From: Shimia sp047124445
GTDB taxonomy: Bacteria > Pseudomonadota > Alphaproteobacteria > Rhodobacterales > Rhodobacteraceae
Assembly (NCBI RefSeq): GCF_047124445.1
Contig: NZ_CP138921.1
Location: 310,001-374,000 of the forward strand
DNA length: 64,000 nt
Direction: 5' to 3'
Shown here: positions 42,310-51,255 of the stretch, one piece after another
Numbering within the stretch: position 1 is the stretch's first letter
Layout of the letters: each line of letters starts with the position of its first letter
Program-made: the position numbers and the translations under genes
Notes under the pieces: generated by a model
Databases searched by the model: none
What the model saw: only the letters and a program-made list of their open reading frames with translations
Told to the model about the DNA's origin: nothing

Positions 42310-43476
42310 ATGACAGAGATGGTGTATGGCGCGTTGCCTTCGCAGGCGCGTGAGCCCGTGCTCCCCAAGTGGTGGCAAACCCTGGACAAATGGACAATGG
42401 CGTCCATTGTGATGTTGTTTTTGATTGGCTTGATGCTGGGCATGGCGGCAAGCCCGCCCCTGGCGGCCAAAAACGGCTTTGCGCCGTTCCACTACGTGCA
42501 GAAGCAGGTGATTTTTGGCGGTCTGGCTTTGGTGGCTATGGTCGTCACGTCGATGATGTCGCCACAACTGGTGCGCCGGTTGGCGGTGATGGGCTTTGTC
42601 ATCACGATGATTGCGGTGGCCTTGCTACCGATTTTTGGCACCGACTTTGGCAAAGGCGCGACCCGTTGGTACTCGCTTGGGTTTGCCTCGCTGCAACCGT
42701 CCGAGTTTCTTAAGCCGGGGTTTGTGGTGGTCTCCGCCTGGCTCATGGCGGCCAATGAGGAAATCAACGGCCCGCCCGGTCGGCGTTGGTCTTTCTTGTT
42801 GATGATGACCATAGTATTCATGTTGGCGATGCAGCCGGACTTTGGTCAGGCGTGCCTGATCCTGTTTGGCTGGGGCGTGATGTATTTTGTCTCCGGTGCA
42901 CCGATGCTTTTGATTGGCGGGATTTGCCTGTCGCTGCTGCCGATTGCCAATTTTGCCTATAACAACTCCGAGCACTTTGCGCGGCGGATTGACGGCTTTC
43001 TGGATCGCTCGCTCGACCCAACCACGCAGATTGGCTACGCCACCGAGGCGATCCGCGAAGGCGGGTTCTTCGGGGTTGGTGTAGGCGAGGGGCAGGTGAA
43101 ATGGTCGCTGCCGGATGCGCATACGGATTTCATTATTTCGGTGGCGGCGGAGGAGTACGGCCTCGTTCTCGTCTTCGCCATTATGATCCTCTACGCGACC
43201 ATCGTTTTGCGCTCCTATTTCCGACTCATGCGTGAGCGGGACCCGTTCATTCGGCTGGCGGGCACCGGCCTTGTGGCGATCTTCGGCGTACAAGCGCTGG
43301 TCAATATGGGGGTCGCAGTGCGGCTACTGCCTTCTAAAGGCATGACTTTGCCATTTGTCAGCTACGGCGGCTCGTCTCTGATCGCAGGGGGGATTGCAGT
43401 TGGCATGATTTTGGCGTTTACCCGCTCGCGTCCACAGGGCGAAATCAGTGATATTTTACGGGGTCAAACCCGTTAA
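42310..43476 (+). CDS. ftsW: Septal peptidoglycan polymerase FtsW
   Basis: FtsW is the SEDS glycosyltransferase that polymerises lipid II at the septum with FtsI. The 388-residue protein has about ten membrane helices and the SEDS motifs: GATRWYSLGFASLQPSEFLK, the large periplasmic loop with GFFGVGVGEGQVKWSLPDAH, TDFIISVAAEEYGLVLVFAI with the catalytic-site Asp, and LPFVSYGGSSLIAGGIAVGM. The ATG at 42310 is the first of two close candidates (the other is at 42319). It opens the second dcw segment. Confidence 0.96.
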   Translation: MTEMVYGALPSQAREPVLPKWWQTLDKWTMASIVMLFLIGLMLGMAASPPLAAKNGFAPFHYVQKQVIFGGLALVAMVVTSMMSPQLVRRLAVMGFVITMIAVALLPIFGTDFGKGATRWYSLGFASLQPSEFLKPGFVVVSAWLMAANEEINGPPGRRWSFLLMMTIVFMLAMQPDFGQACLILFGWGVMYFVSGAPMLLIGGICLSLLPIANFAYNNSEHFARRIDGFLDRSLDPTTQIGYATEAIREGGFFGVGVGEGQVKWSLPDAHTDFIISVAAEEYGLVLVFAIMILYATIVLRSYFRLMRERDPFIRLAGTGLVAIFGVQALVNMGVAVRLLPSKGMTLPFVSYGGSSLIAGGIAVGMILAFTRSRPQGEISDILRGQTR

Positions 43477-43488
43477 CAGGTGGGTGCG

Positions 43489-44586
43489 ATGAGCAAACAG
43501 CCTCTTTTAGTGATCGCTGCCGGGGGGACCGGTGGCCATATGTTTCCTGCGCAGGCCTTGGCGGAAGTCATGCTGCGCAAAGGCTGGCGGGTGAAGCTCT
43601 CCACCGATGCGCGTGGCGCGCGCTACACCGGTGGCTTCCCGCATACGGTTGAGATCGAAGAGATGAGCTCGGCGACCTTTGCTCGTGGCGGGGCGCTGGC
43701 CAAGCTGGCGGTGCCGTTTAAGATTTTGGGCGGCGTTCTCGGTGCGGTGTCCAAGATGCGCAAAGACCGGCCGGATGTGGTTGTGGGTTTTGGTGGATAT
43801 CCGACCATTCCAGCCATGGGCGCGGCGTGGCTGATGAAACTCCCGCGCATGATCCATGAGCAGAACGGCATTCTGGGCCGCGTCAATCAGGTCTTTGCCA
43901 AAAAGGTGGATGTTGTGGCCTGTGGCACCTGGCCAACAACCTTGCCTGATGGCGTCGAAGGCACGCCGGTTGGTAATCCGGTGCGCAAGGCGGTGATGGA
44001 TCGCGCGGGGGCAGGGTACATTGCGCCGGGCGATTATCCGATGTCGCTGCTGGTGATTGGCGGCTCGCAAGGCGCCCGGATTTTGAGCGACGTGGTGCCA
44101 AGCGCGATTGCGCATCTGCCTCCGGCGATATTGCAAAACCTGCGGGTGAGCCATCAGGCGCGCGGCGAAGACCATGAGCGGGTGACGGCGTTTTACAACG
44201 AGCACGGCATTTCGGCGGATGTGCAGCCGTTCTTTCAGGACGTGCCGTCGCGCATGAGCGAGGCACAGTTGGTGATTTCCCGCTCTGGCGCAAGTTCCGT
44301 CGCCGATATCAGCATCATCGGGCGGCCGTCCATTCTGGTGCCCTTTGCGGCTGCGGCGGGCGACCATCAGACCGCCAATGCGCGTGGCTTGGCGGAAGCA
44401 GGCGGGGCGATTGTGATCCCGGAAAGCCTGCTGACCCAAGAGACATTGACTGAAAACATCACAACCATCCTGTCCAACGCGGCCGGGGCCACCCAGATGG
44501 CCACCGCCGCCTTGTCGGCAGGCAAGCCGGACGCGACCGAGACCCTTGTGGCGCTGGTCGAAGAGCTGGCGAAAAAGGACCAATAA
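43489..44586 (+). CDS. murG: UDP-GlcNAc:lipid I N-acetylglucosaminyltransferase
   Basis: MurG makes lipid II from lipid I at the inner face of the membrane. The 365-residue GT28 enzyme has the N-terminal glycine loop AAGGTGGHMFPAQALAE, PDVVVGFGGYPTIPAMGAAW, HEQNGILGRVNQ, and the C-terminal donor-site motifs GGSQGARILSDVVP and SRSGASSVADISIIGRPSIL. AGGTGGG precedes the ATG at 43489. It lies 12 bases after ftsW and 1 base before murC. Confidence 0.97.
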   Translation: MSKQPLLVIAAGGTGGHMFPAQALAEVMLRKGWRVKLSTDARGARYTGGFPHTVEIEEMSSATFARGGALAKLAVPFKILGGVLGAVSKMRKDRPDVVVGFGGYPTIPAMGAAWLMKLPRMIHEQNGILGRVNQVFAKKVDVVACGTWPTTLPDGVEGTPVGNPVRKAVMDRAGAGYIAPGDYPMSLLVIGGSQGARILSDVVPSAIAHLPPAILQNLRVSHQARGEDHERVTAFYNEHGISADVQPFFQDVPSRMSEAQLVISRSGASSVADISIIGRPSILVPFAAAAGDHQTANARGLAEAGGAIVIPESLLTQETLTENITTILSNAAGATQMATAALSAGKPDATETLVALVEELAKKDQ

Positions 44587-44587
44587 T

Positions 44588-45994
44588 ATGAACGCAGCAA
44601 CCAAACTTCCCGGTGACGTGGGCGCCATCCATTTTGTGGGCATTGGCGGGATTGGCATGTCCGGCATCGCCGAGGTGCTGCTGAACCACGGCTATACGGT
44701 GCAGGGCTCCGATCTGAAGTCGACCAAAATCACCGAGCGCTTGGCGGGCATGGGCGCGACCATTTTTGAGGGGCAGCGGGCGGAAAATCTTGCGAACGCT
44801 GAAGTTGTGGTGATCTCTTCTGCCATCAAACCGGGCAACCCGGAACTGGACGAAGCGCGTTTGAAAGGCCTACCGGTGGTGCGCCGGGCGGAGATGCTGG
44901 CGGAGCTGATGCGTCTGAAGTCCAACATCGCGGTGGCAGGCACCCATGGCAAGACAACGACCACAACTATGGTTGCGGCGTTGCTTGATCATGGCAAGTT
45001 TGACCCGACAGTGATCAACGGCGGCATTATCCACGCCTATGGTTCCAACGCGCGTGTTGGTGAAGGCGAGTGGATGGTTGTGGAAGCGGATGAAAGCGAC
45101 GGCACCTTTAACCGTTTGCCTGCAACCATTGCGATTGTGACCAATATCGACCCGGAGCATATGGAACACTGGGGCACCGAAGAGGCGCTGCATCAGGGCT
45201 TCTATGACTTTGTGTCCAACATCCCGTTTTATGGCCTGGCGGTGTGCTGCACCGATGATCCGGACGTGCAGACTTTGGTGGGCAAGATCACCGACCGCCG
45301 AGTGGTGACCTTTGGCTTTAACGCGCAGGCGGATGTGCGGGCGGTGAACCTGACCTATAAGGCGGGCGTGGCGCATTTTGACATCCAGCTGCAGGGCGAA
45401 GAGGCGGTGATTGAAGGCTGCACCTTGCCGATGCCGGGGGACCACAACGTGTCCAATGCGCTGTCCGCGGTGGCTATCGCGCGGCATTTGGGCATGAAGC
45501 TCGATGAAATCCGCGCCGCGCTGGCGGCCTTTGGTGGGGTGAACCGTCGCTTTACCAAGGTGGGTGAAGTCATGGGCGGCGTGCCAGTGATTGATGACTA
45601 CGGTCACCATCCGGTGGAGATTGCTGCCGTGTTGAAAGCGGCGCGTCAGTCGCTAGGTGACAGTGGCGGCCGGGTGATTGCTGTGCATCAGCCACACCGC
45701 TTCTCCCGTTTGCACTCGCTGTTTGAAGACTTCTGCACCTGCTTCAATGAGGCGGATGTTGTGGGCATTGCGGACGTCTTTGCGGCAGGTGAAGCCCCAA
45801 TTGAGGGCGCCAGCCGTGACGACCTGATCAACGGGTTGGTCGCGCATGGACACCGTCATGCGGTGGCAATTGGCGAAGAGGCGGATTTGGTGGCGCTGGT
45901 AAAAGAAACCGCGAAGCCTGGCGACATTGTTGTGTGTTTGGGGGCAGGGTCGATCAGCGCCTGGGCCAACGCGTTGCCTAGCCATCTGGGCTAA
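44588..45994 (+). CDS. murC: UDP-N-acetylmuramate:L-alanine ligase
   Basis: MurC adds the first stem-peptide residue. The 468-residue ligase has HFVGIGGIGMSGIAEVLLNH, the ATP loop AGTHGKTTTTTMVAALL, the EADESDGTF motif, and the C-terminal DYGHHPVEIAAVLKAARQ and VHQPHRFSRLHSLFEDF. The ATG at 44588 is 1 base after the murG stop. A GC-rich inverted repeat lies between its stop and the next gene. Confidence 0.97.
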   Translation: MNAATKLPGDVGAIHFVGIGGIGMSGIAEVLLNHGYTVQGSDLKSTKITERLAGMGATIFEGQRAENLANAEVVVISSAIKPGNPELDEARLKGLPVVRRAEMLAELMRLKSNIAVAGTHGKTTTTTMVAALLDHGKFDPTVINGGIIHAYGSNARVGEGEWMVVEADESDGTFNRLPATIAIVTNIDPEHMEHWGTEEALHQGFYDFVSNIPFYGLAVCCTDDPDVQTLVGKITDRRVVTFGFNAQADVRAVNLTYKAGVAHFDIQLQGEEAVIEGCTLPMPGDHNVSNALSAVAIARHLGMKLDEIRAALAAFGGVNRRFTKVGEVMGGVPVIDDYGHHPVEIAAVLKAARQSLGDSGGRVIAVHQPHRFSRLHSLFEDFCTCFNEADVVGIADVFAAGEAPIEGASRDDLINGLVAHGHRHAVAIGEEADLVALVKETAKPGDIVVCLGAGSISAWANALPSHLG

Positions 45995-46010
45995 GTCCTT
46001 GTCAAATGCG

Positions 46011-46034
46011 TCGCGCGCGGTAGGCTGCGCGCGA
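46011..46034. other. GC-rich inverted repeat after murC
   Basis: TCGCGCGC (46011-46018) pairs with GCGCGCGA (46027-46034) around 8 bases. No T run follows; it could be a weak terminator or a processing site between murC and the DUF2484 genes. Confidence 0.35.
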
Positions 46035-46057
46035 GTGACCTAGACGGGATTTCTGAC

Positions 46058-46327
46058 GTGAGCCTTTCCTTGATCCTTGCCTGCCTTTGGGTGCTGGCTG
46101 CAGCAACGGTGGCGGCCTTGCCAATGCGCAGGCAATATGTGCCGGGTGTGGCTTTGCTGATCGCAGCGCCGGTGCTGATTTGCGTGATCTTTTATGAACA
46201 TGGCGCCTTGCTGGGATTTGCGGCTCTGTTTGGCTTTGTGTCGATGTTCCGGCGTCCTCTTTTGTATTTTGGACGCAAGGCGCTTGGTCTGCCTACCGAA
46301 CGCCATGAACCGGAGGGCGATGCATGA
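46058..46327 (+). CDS. DUF2484 family small membrane protein 1
   Basis: An 89-residue membrane protein with two or three hydrophobic segments (LILACLWVLAAATVAALPMR, VALLIAAPVLICVIF, LLGFAALFGFVSMF) and the short RRPLLYFGRK motif. This matches the DUF2484 family found in Rhodobacterales between murC and murB. Function is unknown; position suggests a link to cell-wall synthesis or division. The start is a GTG at 46058. Its stop overlaps the ATG of a paralogous gene by 4 bases. Confidence 0.8.
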   Translation: MSLSLILACLWVLAAATVAALPMRRQYVPGVALLIAAPVLICVIFYEHGALLGFAALFGFVSMFRRPLLYFGRKALGLPTERHEPEGDA

Positions 46328-46590
46328 CGATTTCGATCACTGCAGCTTTTGTCTGGCTCATTGTGGCCAACCTGCGGGCGATGTTCCCGTCCAAGGACCA
46401 TCATTGGAAATTTGCCTATGTGATGATCGCGATTGGCATTCCGATCCTGATTGGGGTGGCGATCCAGAACAGCGTCTGGCTGGCGTTGGTGCTGTTGGGC
46501 ATGGGCGCATGGATCATGCGCTGGCCGGTGATTTACCTGTGGCGCTGGATCAAACGTGTGTGTGGTATGGAGACCCCAAGTGATCCTTGA
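46324..46590 (+). CDS. DUF2484-like small membrane protein 2
   Basis: An 88-residue membrane protein that aligns with the preceding one: WL at the start, ANLRAMFPSKDHHWKF for the AALPMRR segment, GIPILIGVAI for the second helix and MRWPVIYLWRWIKR for the RRPLLYFGRK motif. It is best read as a diverged tandem duplicate of DUF2484. The charged loop (PSKDHHWKF) differs. Starts and stops overlap those of both neighbours, so the three small genes form one unit. Confidence 0.72.
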   Translation: MTISITAAFVWLIVANLRAMFPSKDHHWKFAYVMIAIGIPILIGVAIQNSVWLALVLLGMGAWIMRWPVIYLWRWIKRVCGMETPSDP

Positions 46591-46894
46591 TTTTACCCTC
46601 GCGTTGAATGCGTTGATCTGGTTTGCGACGTTGATCTTGCCGCTCTATGGGCTGATCACTGGCTATAAGCTGCGCCGTGATCTGATGATGCGCGCCAGTC
46701 TGCTGATTGTCTGTTTGGTTGTGGCGCTGCTCACGTTGGAAGTGACGTTGACGGTCTTTGCCACGGACGCAGATCGTGAAGAGCTGACCGTCCTGCAAGG
46801 CTATCGCCCATGGCTGTTCTTTGGCACTTCCGGCAGCCTGGCCTTGGGCTGGGCGCTGTTTGTGTTGGGCAAAGCGCTGCGCGCGCGTCGGTGA
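46580..46894 (+). CDS. Hypothetical small membrane protein
   Basis: A 104-residue protein I do not recognise, with three hydrophobic segments (ALNALIWFATLILPLYGLIT, SLLIVCLVVALLTLEVTLTV, GTSGSLALGWALFVLG) and a basic C-terminus. I chose the GTG at 46580 (MILDFTLALN), which overlaps the preceding stop by 11 bases and has GGAG upstream. The alternative in-frame start at 46556 would overlap more. It is probably part of the same operon and may act with the two DUF2484 proteins. Confidence 0.65.
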   Translation: MILDFTLALNALIWFATLILPLYGLITGYKLRRDLMMRASLLIVCLVVALLTLEVTLTVFATDADREELTVLQGYRPWLFFGTSGSLALGWALFVLGKALRARR

Positions 46895-46971
46895 CAATAG
46901 GGAAACGCTTGCCGCATGACACCGGCTTCGATATCGGTGCGCAACAGGCATTTTGATTTCAAGGAAATACC

Positions 46972-47898
46972 ATGACCACATTGCCCACCCCACGTGGAAA
47001 GCTGACCGAAGGCAAAGAGCTCTCGGGATTGACGTGGCTGCGCGTGGGCGGTCCGGCTGACTATCTGTTTCAGCCAGCGGATGTGGAAGACCTTGCGGCG
47101 TTTCTGAAAGATCTGCCTCAAGATGTGGTCGTGTTCCCAATGGGGGTCGGCTCCAACTTGATCGTGCGTGATGGCGGTTTGCGGGCCGTGGTGATCCGTA
47201 TGGGGCGTGGGTTCAATCACATCGAAGTGGACGGCAATCGCGTGCGCGCCGGTGTGGCAGCGTTGGATGCGCATGTGGCCCGCAAGGCGGCGCAGGCGGG
47301 TGTGGATTTGACCTTTTTTCGGACGATCCCCGGTGCCATCGGTGGCGCGGTGCGGATGAACGCGGGCTGCTATGGCAGCTACACGGCAGACGTGTTTGTC
47401 GAGGCCACAGTAGTGACGCGGGCAGGGGAGATTGTGACGCTTTCGGCCGAAGATCTGAACTTCCAGTACCGGCAGACGGACTTGCCTGAGGGCTGGGTCA
47501 TTGTGGAAGCGGTTTTGGAAGGCCCTTCCGGGAATCCGGAAGAACTGGCACAGCGCATGGAAGACCAGCTTGCCAAACGCGACGCCACGCAACCAACCAA
47601 AGACCGCAGTGCGGGCAGCACCTTCCGAAATCCGGCGGGTTTTTCTTCGACGGGTAAAGCGGATGACGTGCATGATCTGAAAGCCTGGAAGGTGATTGAC
47701 GACGCAGGCATGCGCGGCGCTCGTGTTGGTGGGGCGCAGATGAGCGAGATGCACTCCAACTTCATGATCAACACCGGTGACGCAACTGCCGCAGATCTGG
47801 AAAATCTTGGCGAGGAAGTCCGAAAAAGGGTTTTCCAAAACAGCGGAATAGACCTACAGTGGGAAATCATGCGCGTCGGCGAACCGGCGGCAGATTGA
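46972..47898 (+). CDS. murB: UDP-N-acetylenolpyruvoylglucosamine reductase
   Basis: MurB reduces UDP-GlcNAc-enolpyruvate to UDP-MurNAc with NADPH and FAD. The 308-residue enzyme has TWLRVGGPADYLFQPADVED, the FAD motifs FPMGVGSNLIVRDGGL and TIPGAIGGAVRMNAGCYG, and the catalytic Ser in RSAGSTFRNPAG. It ends with the GGAQMSEMHSNFMINTG block of type IIb-like bacterial MurB. AAGGAA precedes the ATG. A CtrA-like box lies 19 bases after its stop. Confidence 0.96.
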   Translation: MTTLPTPRGKLTEGKELSGLTWLRVGGPADYLFQPADVEDLAAFLKDLPQDVVVFPMGVGSNLIVRDGGLRAVVIRMGRGFNHIEVDGNRVRAGVAALDAHVARKAAQAGVDLTFFRTIPGAIGGAVRMNAGCYGSYTADVFVEATVVTRAGEIVTLSAEDLNFQYRQTDLPEGWVIVEAVLEGPSGNPEELAQRMEDQLAKRDATQPTKDRSAGSTFRNPAGFSSTGKADDVHDLKAWKVIDDAGMRGARVGGAQMSEMHSNFMINTGDATAADLENLGEEVRKRVFQNSGIDLQWEIMRVGEPAAD

Positions 47899-47916
47899 TG
47901 CCTCAGTTTAGGTCCG

Positions 47917-47931
47917 TTAAGCGGTCATTAA
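47917..47931 (+). promoter_or_regulatory. CtrA-type box upstream of ddl-ftsQA
   Basis: TTAA (47917-47920), a 7-base spacer GCGGTCA, and TTAA (47928-47931) make a perfect TTAA-N7-TTAA CtrA full site, about 207 bases before the ddl start. The following 200 bases contain no gene. Confidence 0.65.
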
Positions 47932-48137
47932 CCAAGAACTGAGATCACTAATAAAACAAGGGCGCAAAGCCCGACTTCAGGGTCAAAGACCCGATTGAGC
48001 GCAGGGCCATGTGCCCACCCCGAGCAGGCATTCCGTGCCTGATGTACAAAAGAGCAGTCCAACGTGGCTGTGATAAATGAGTCCAAAAGGGCTCGCATAA
48101 GAACAGGGCCAAAAAGGGTCCGGGACATTGAGGCACA

Positions 48138-49058
48138 GTGGGACTGTCAGAGCAGACACACCCCAAGGTGGCAGTATTGATGGGCGGCCCCTCCGCAGAA
48201 CGAGAGGTGTCACTGTCGTCAGGGCGTGAATGCGCCGCTGCCCTTCGGGACGCAGGATTGGACGTTGTCGAGGTCGATGCGGGCCTCGATCTGGTTGCAC
48301 GTCTGCAAGAGATCAAGCCGGATGTTGTGTTTAACGCCTTGCATGGCCGTTGGGGCGAAGATGGCTGTGTACAAGGTTTGCTGGAATGGCTGCGGATTCC
48401 CTACACGCATTCCGGCGTGCTGGCGTCGGCGTTGGCGATGGACAAACAGCGGTCCAAAGAAGCGTTTACGCAGGCGGGGTTGCCTGTTGTAGAGAGCGTG
48501 ATTGCCAACAAGGTCGAAGTTTCCAAGCGTCATGTGATGGAACCGCCTTATGTGGTGAAGCCCAATAACGAAGGCAGTTCGGTTGGCATCTATATTGTCA
48601 ACGAGGGTGCCAACACGCTGCCGCAACTGGCCGAGACCATGCCTGATGAGGTTATGGTGGAAACCTTTGCACCGGGGCGTGAAATGACCACCACTGTGAT
48701 GGGCGACCGGGCGCTTGGCGTGACCGACATCATCACCGACGGCTGGTATGACTATGAGGCGAAATACGCCGAAGGTGGCTCGCGCCACGAGGTGCCAGCC
48801 AACATCCCGCAAGAGATTTATGACGCCTGCATGGACTACGCCGTGCGCGCGCATCAGGCTTTGGGCTGTCGTGGCGTGTCGCGCACAGATTTCCGCTGGG
48901 ACGAGAGCCGTGGTTTGGATGGGCTGATCATTCTCGAAGTGAACACCCAACCGGGTATGACCCCCACGTCGCTGAGCCCCGAGCAGGCCGAGTTGATTGG
49001 GATGTCCTTCTCTGACTTCTGTGCCTGGATGGTGGAGGACGCCTCATGCGATCGTTGA
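48138..49058 (+). CDS. ddl: D-alanine:D-alanine ligase
   Basis: Ddl makes the D-Ala-D-Ala dipeptide used by MurF. The 306-residue ATP-grasp protein starts with VAVLMGGPSAEREVSLSSGR, has DVVFNALHGRWGEDGCVQG, the ATP lid KPNNEGSSVGIYI, and LEVNTQPGMTPTSLSPEQAE. The start is a GTG at 48138 with GAGG 5 bases upstream. It overlaps the ftsQ start by 13 bases. A CtrA-type site lies in the 239-base gap before it, so ddl-ftsQ-ftsA may be one cell-cycle-controlled unit. Confidence 0.96.
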   Translation: MGLSEQTHPKVAVLMGGPSAEREVSLSSGRECAAALRDAGLDVVEVDAGLDLVARLQEIKPDVVFNALHGRWGEDGCVQGLLEWLRIPYTHSGVLASALAMDKQRSKEAFTQAGLPVVESVIANKVEVSKRHVMEPPYVVKPNNEGSSVGIYIVNEGANTLPQLAETMPDEVMVETFAPGREMTTTVMGDRALGVTDIITDGWYDYEAKYAEGGSRHEVPANIPQEIYDACMDYAVRAHQALGCRGVSRTDFRWDESRGLDGLIILEVNTQPGMTPTSLSPEQAELIGMSFSDFCAWMVEDASCDR

Positions 49059-49924
49059 CGACAGGTCGCCGTGATAACGCGCCGTCCCGCTGGGCTTACC
49101 GTTTTGAGCGGCTCATGCTGACACCGCTGTTCCGCCTGTTTTTGCGGGTGGTAGTTCCGTTTGTGGTTGTGGCTGGTGCCGCAACGGTTTGGTTGTCTGA
49201 TGCGGATCGGCGCGAAAGCCTGAACTTGGCGGTGAGCGATTTGCGCCGCGAGATTGCCACGCGGCCCGAATTCATGGTGTCGGCGATGACCGTGGATGGT
49301 GCGTCCCAGGGCACGTCAGAAGATATCCGTGACATTCTTTCTTTGAGCTTCCCGACAAGTTCCTTTGATCTGGACCTGCCTTCGATCCGTGAACGGGTGG
49401 AAGAATTGCCTGCGATTGCCAGTGTGGCCGTGCGTGTGCGTCCGGGCGGTATTCTAGAACTCAACGTGGCGGAGCGTACGCCGGTTGTTGTGTGGCGCAC
49501 CCACGAAGGGCTGACGCTGGTCGATCCGGAAGGCAATGTCACTGGCCCGGCCATTTCGCGCGCGGCACATGCGCAGATGCCATTGATCGCGGGCGAGGGG
49601 GCAGAGCATCACGTGCAAGAAGCCCTGCGCCTGTTCTCGGCGGCAGCCCCTTTGGCGGATCGGGTGATCGGTCTGGTGCGCGTGGGTGAGCGGCGCTGGG
49701 ATCTGGTGCTGGATCGTGGGCAGCGGATCAAACTGCCGGAGCAAGGTGCGGTGGAGGCGCTGGACCGGGTGGTCGCGCTGAACCACGCCGAAGAGCTTTT
49801 GGAGCGGGACATCAAAGTGGTCGATATGCGTTTGGCACATCGGCCCACGGTACAACTAACAGAACAGGCCGTAGACGCCTGGTGGCAAGCCAGCCAGATG
49901 ACGACAGGGACAGTGGGACAATGA
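49046..49924 (+). CDS. ftsQ: Cell division protein FtsQ
   Basis: A 292-residue bitopic divisome protein. A basic cytoplasmic N-terminus leads to one membrane helix (about 32-50, LFLRVVVPFVVVAGAATVWL). A POTRA domain follows (FMVSAMTVDGASQGTSEDIR, about 72-140), then a beta domain with VAVRVRPGGILELNVAERTP and DMRLAHRPTVQLTEQA. FtsQ recruits FtsL/FtsB and controls FtsWI. It overlaps ddl at the start and ftsA at the end (ATGA). Confidence 0.94.
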   Translation: MRSLTTGRRDNAPSRWAYRFERLMLTPLFRLFLRVVVPFVVVAGAATVWLSDADRRESLNLAVSDLRREIATRPEFMVSAMTVDGASQGTSEDIRDILSLSFPTSSFDLDLPSIRERVEELPAIASVAVRVRPGGILELNVAERTPVVVWRTHEGLTLVDPEGNVTGPAISRAAHAQMPLIAGEGAEHHVQEALRLFSAAAPLADRVIGLVRVGERRWDLVLDRGQRIKLPEQGAVEALDRVVALNHAEELLERDIKVVDMRLAHRPTVQLTEQAVDAWWQASQMTTGTVGQ

Positions 49925-51255
49925 CAGAGCTTTATCAGAGCCAGCGCGCCATGCGCACAATGCGCAAAACGGCGATGCAGCGCGGTGTGATTGCGGTTTT
50001 GGATGTGGGGACGTCCAAGATTGCCTGTCTGGTTTTACGATTTGACGGCACCGACCGCTTGGCAAGCGTCGAAGGCATTGGCTCTATGGCAGGGCAGTCC
50101 GGCTATCGAGTGATTGGTGCCAACACCATCATGTCCCGTGGTGTGAAATTTGGCGAAATTGACACCATGCAGGAAACCGAACGCGCCATTCGCACGGTGG
50201 TGCAGGCGGCGCAGAAGATGGCGAAGATCCGGGTGGATCATGTGATTGCCTGTTTCGCGGGTGCGGAGCCGCGTTCTTACGGCTTGGACGGACAAATTGA
50301 TCTGGAAGGCCACACCGTTGATGATCAGGACGTAGCCCGTGTGTTGGCAGCCTGTGATGTGCCGGATTACGGCGCGGACCGGGAAGTTTTGCACGCGCAG
50401 CCGGTGAATTTTGCGCTCGACCACCGTTCAGGCCTTGGCGATCCACGCGGGCAGGTGGGGCAGACACTCACCACCGACATGCACATGCTGACGGTGGATA
50501 AGGCTGCGGTGCAGAACCTCGTGCATTGTATTCGCCGCTGTGATCTCGAACTCGCAGGCATTGCCTCGTCCGCCTATGTGTCAGGGCTGTCTGCGCTGGT
50601 GGAAGATGAGCAAGAGCTTGGCGCGGCCTGTATCGACATGGGGGGCGGGGCAACCAGCCTGTCGATATTCATGAAGAAACACATGATCTTTGCCGACACT
50701 GTGCGTATGGGTGGTGATCACGTGACTGGTGATATCTCGATGGGCCTGCAGGTGCCGACCGCCACGGCGGAGCGCATCAAGACCTTCTACGGCGGCGTTG
50801 TGGCCACCGGCATGGATGATCGCGACATGATCGAGTTGTCTGGAGATACCGGCGACTGGGAGCATGACCGTCGCACGGTGAGCCGTGCGGAGCTGATTGG
50901 CATCATGCGCCCCCGTGTGGAGGAAATCCTCGAAGAGGTGCGTGCGCGTTTGGATGCGGCGGGCTTTGAGCATCTGCCAAGCCAGCAGATCGTTTTGACC
51001 GGCGGTGGCAGTCAAATTCCGGGGCTGGACGGTTTGGCTTCCAAGATTTTGGGGCAACAAGTCCGTCTTGGGCGTCCGATGCGGGTGCATGGGTTGCCGC
51101 AGGCCGCAACTGGCCCAGGCTTTGCCGCAACTGTCGGTATGTGCCTCTACGCAACACATCCGCAGGACGAATGGTGGGACTTCGACCTGCCGGTGGATCG
51201 CTACAACACGCGGCCGTTTGGGAAGGCCGTGCGGTGGTTCAAAGAGAATTGGTGA
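49921..51255 (+). CDS. ftsA: Cell division protein FtsA
   Basis: FtsA is the actin-like ATPase that tethers FtsZ to the membrane. The 444-residue protein has GVIAVLDVGTSKIACLVLRF (phosphate 1), CIDMGGGATSLSIFMKKHMI (phosphate 2), the IVLTGGGSQIPGLDGLASKI adenosine motif, and a C-terminal amphipathic helix (FGKAVRWFKENW) that binds the membrane. The ATG at 49921 overlaps the ftsQ stop. A 359-base regulatory region separates it from ftsZ. Confidence 0.97.
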   Translation: MTELYQSQRAMRTMRKTAMQRGVIAVLDVGTSKIACLVLRFDGTDRLASVEGIGSMAGQSGYRVIGANTIMSRGVKFGEIDTMQETERAIRTVVQAAQKMAKIRVDHVIACFAGAEPRSYGLDGQIDLEGHTVDDQDVARVLAACDVPDYGADREVLHAQPVNFALDHRSGLGDPRGQVGQTLTTDMHMLTVDKAAVQNLVHCIRRCDLELAGIASSAYVSGLSALVEDEQELGAACIDMGGGATSLSIFMKKHMIFADTVRMGGDHVTGDISMGLQVPTATAERIKTFYGGVVATGMDDRDMIELSGDTGDWEHDRRTVSRAELIGIMRPRVEEILEEVRARLDAAGFEHLPSQQIVLTGGGSQIPGLDGLASKILGQQVRLGRPMRVHGLPQAATGPGFAATVGMCLYATHPQDEWWDFDLPVDRYNTRPFGKAVRWFKENW

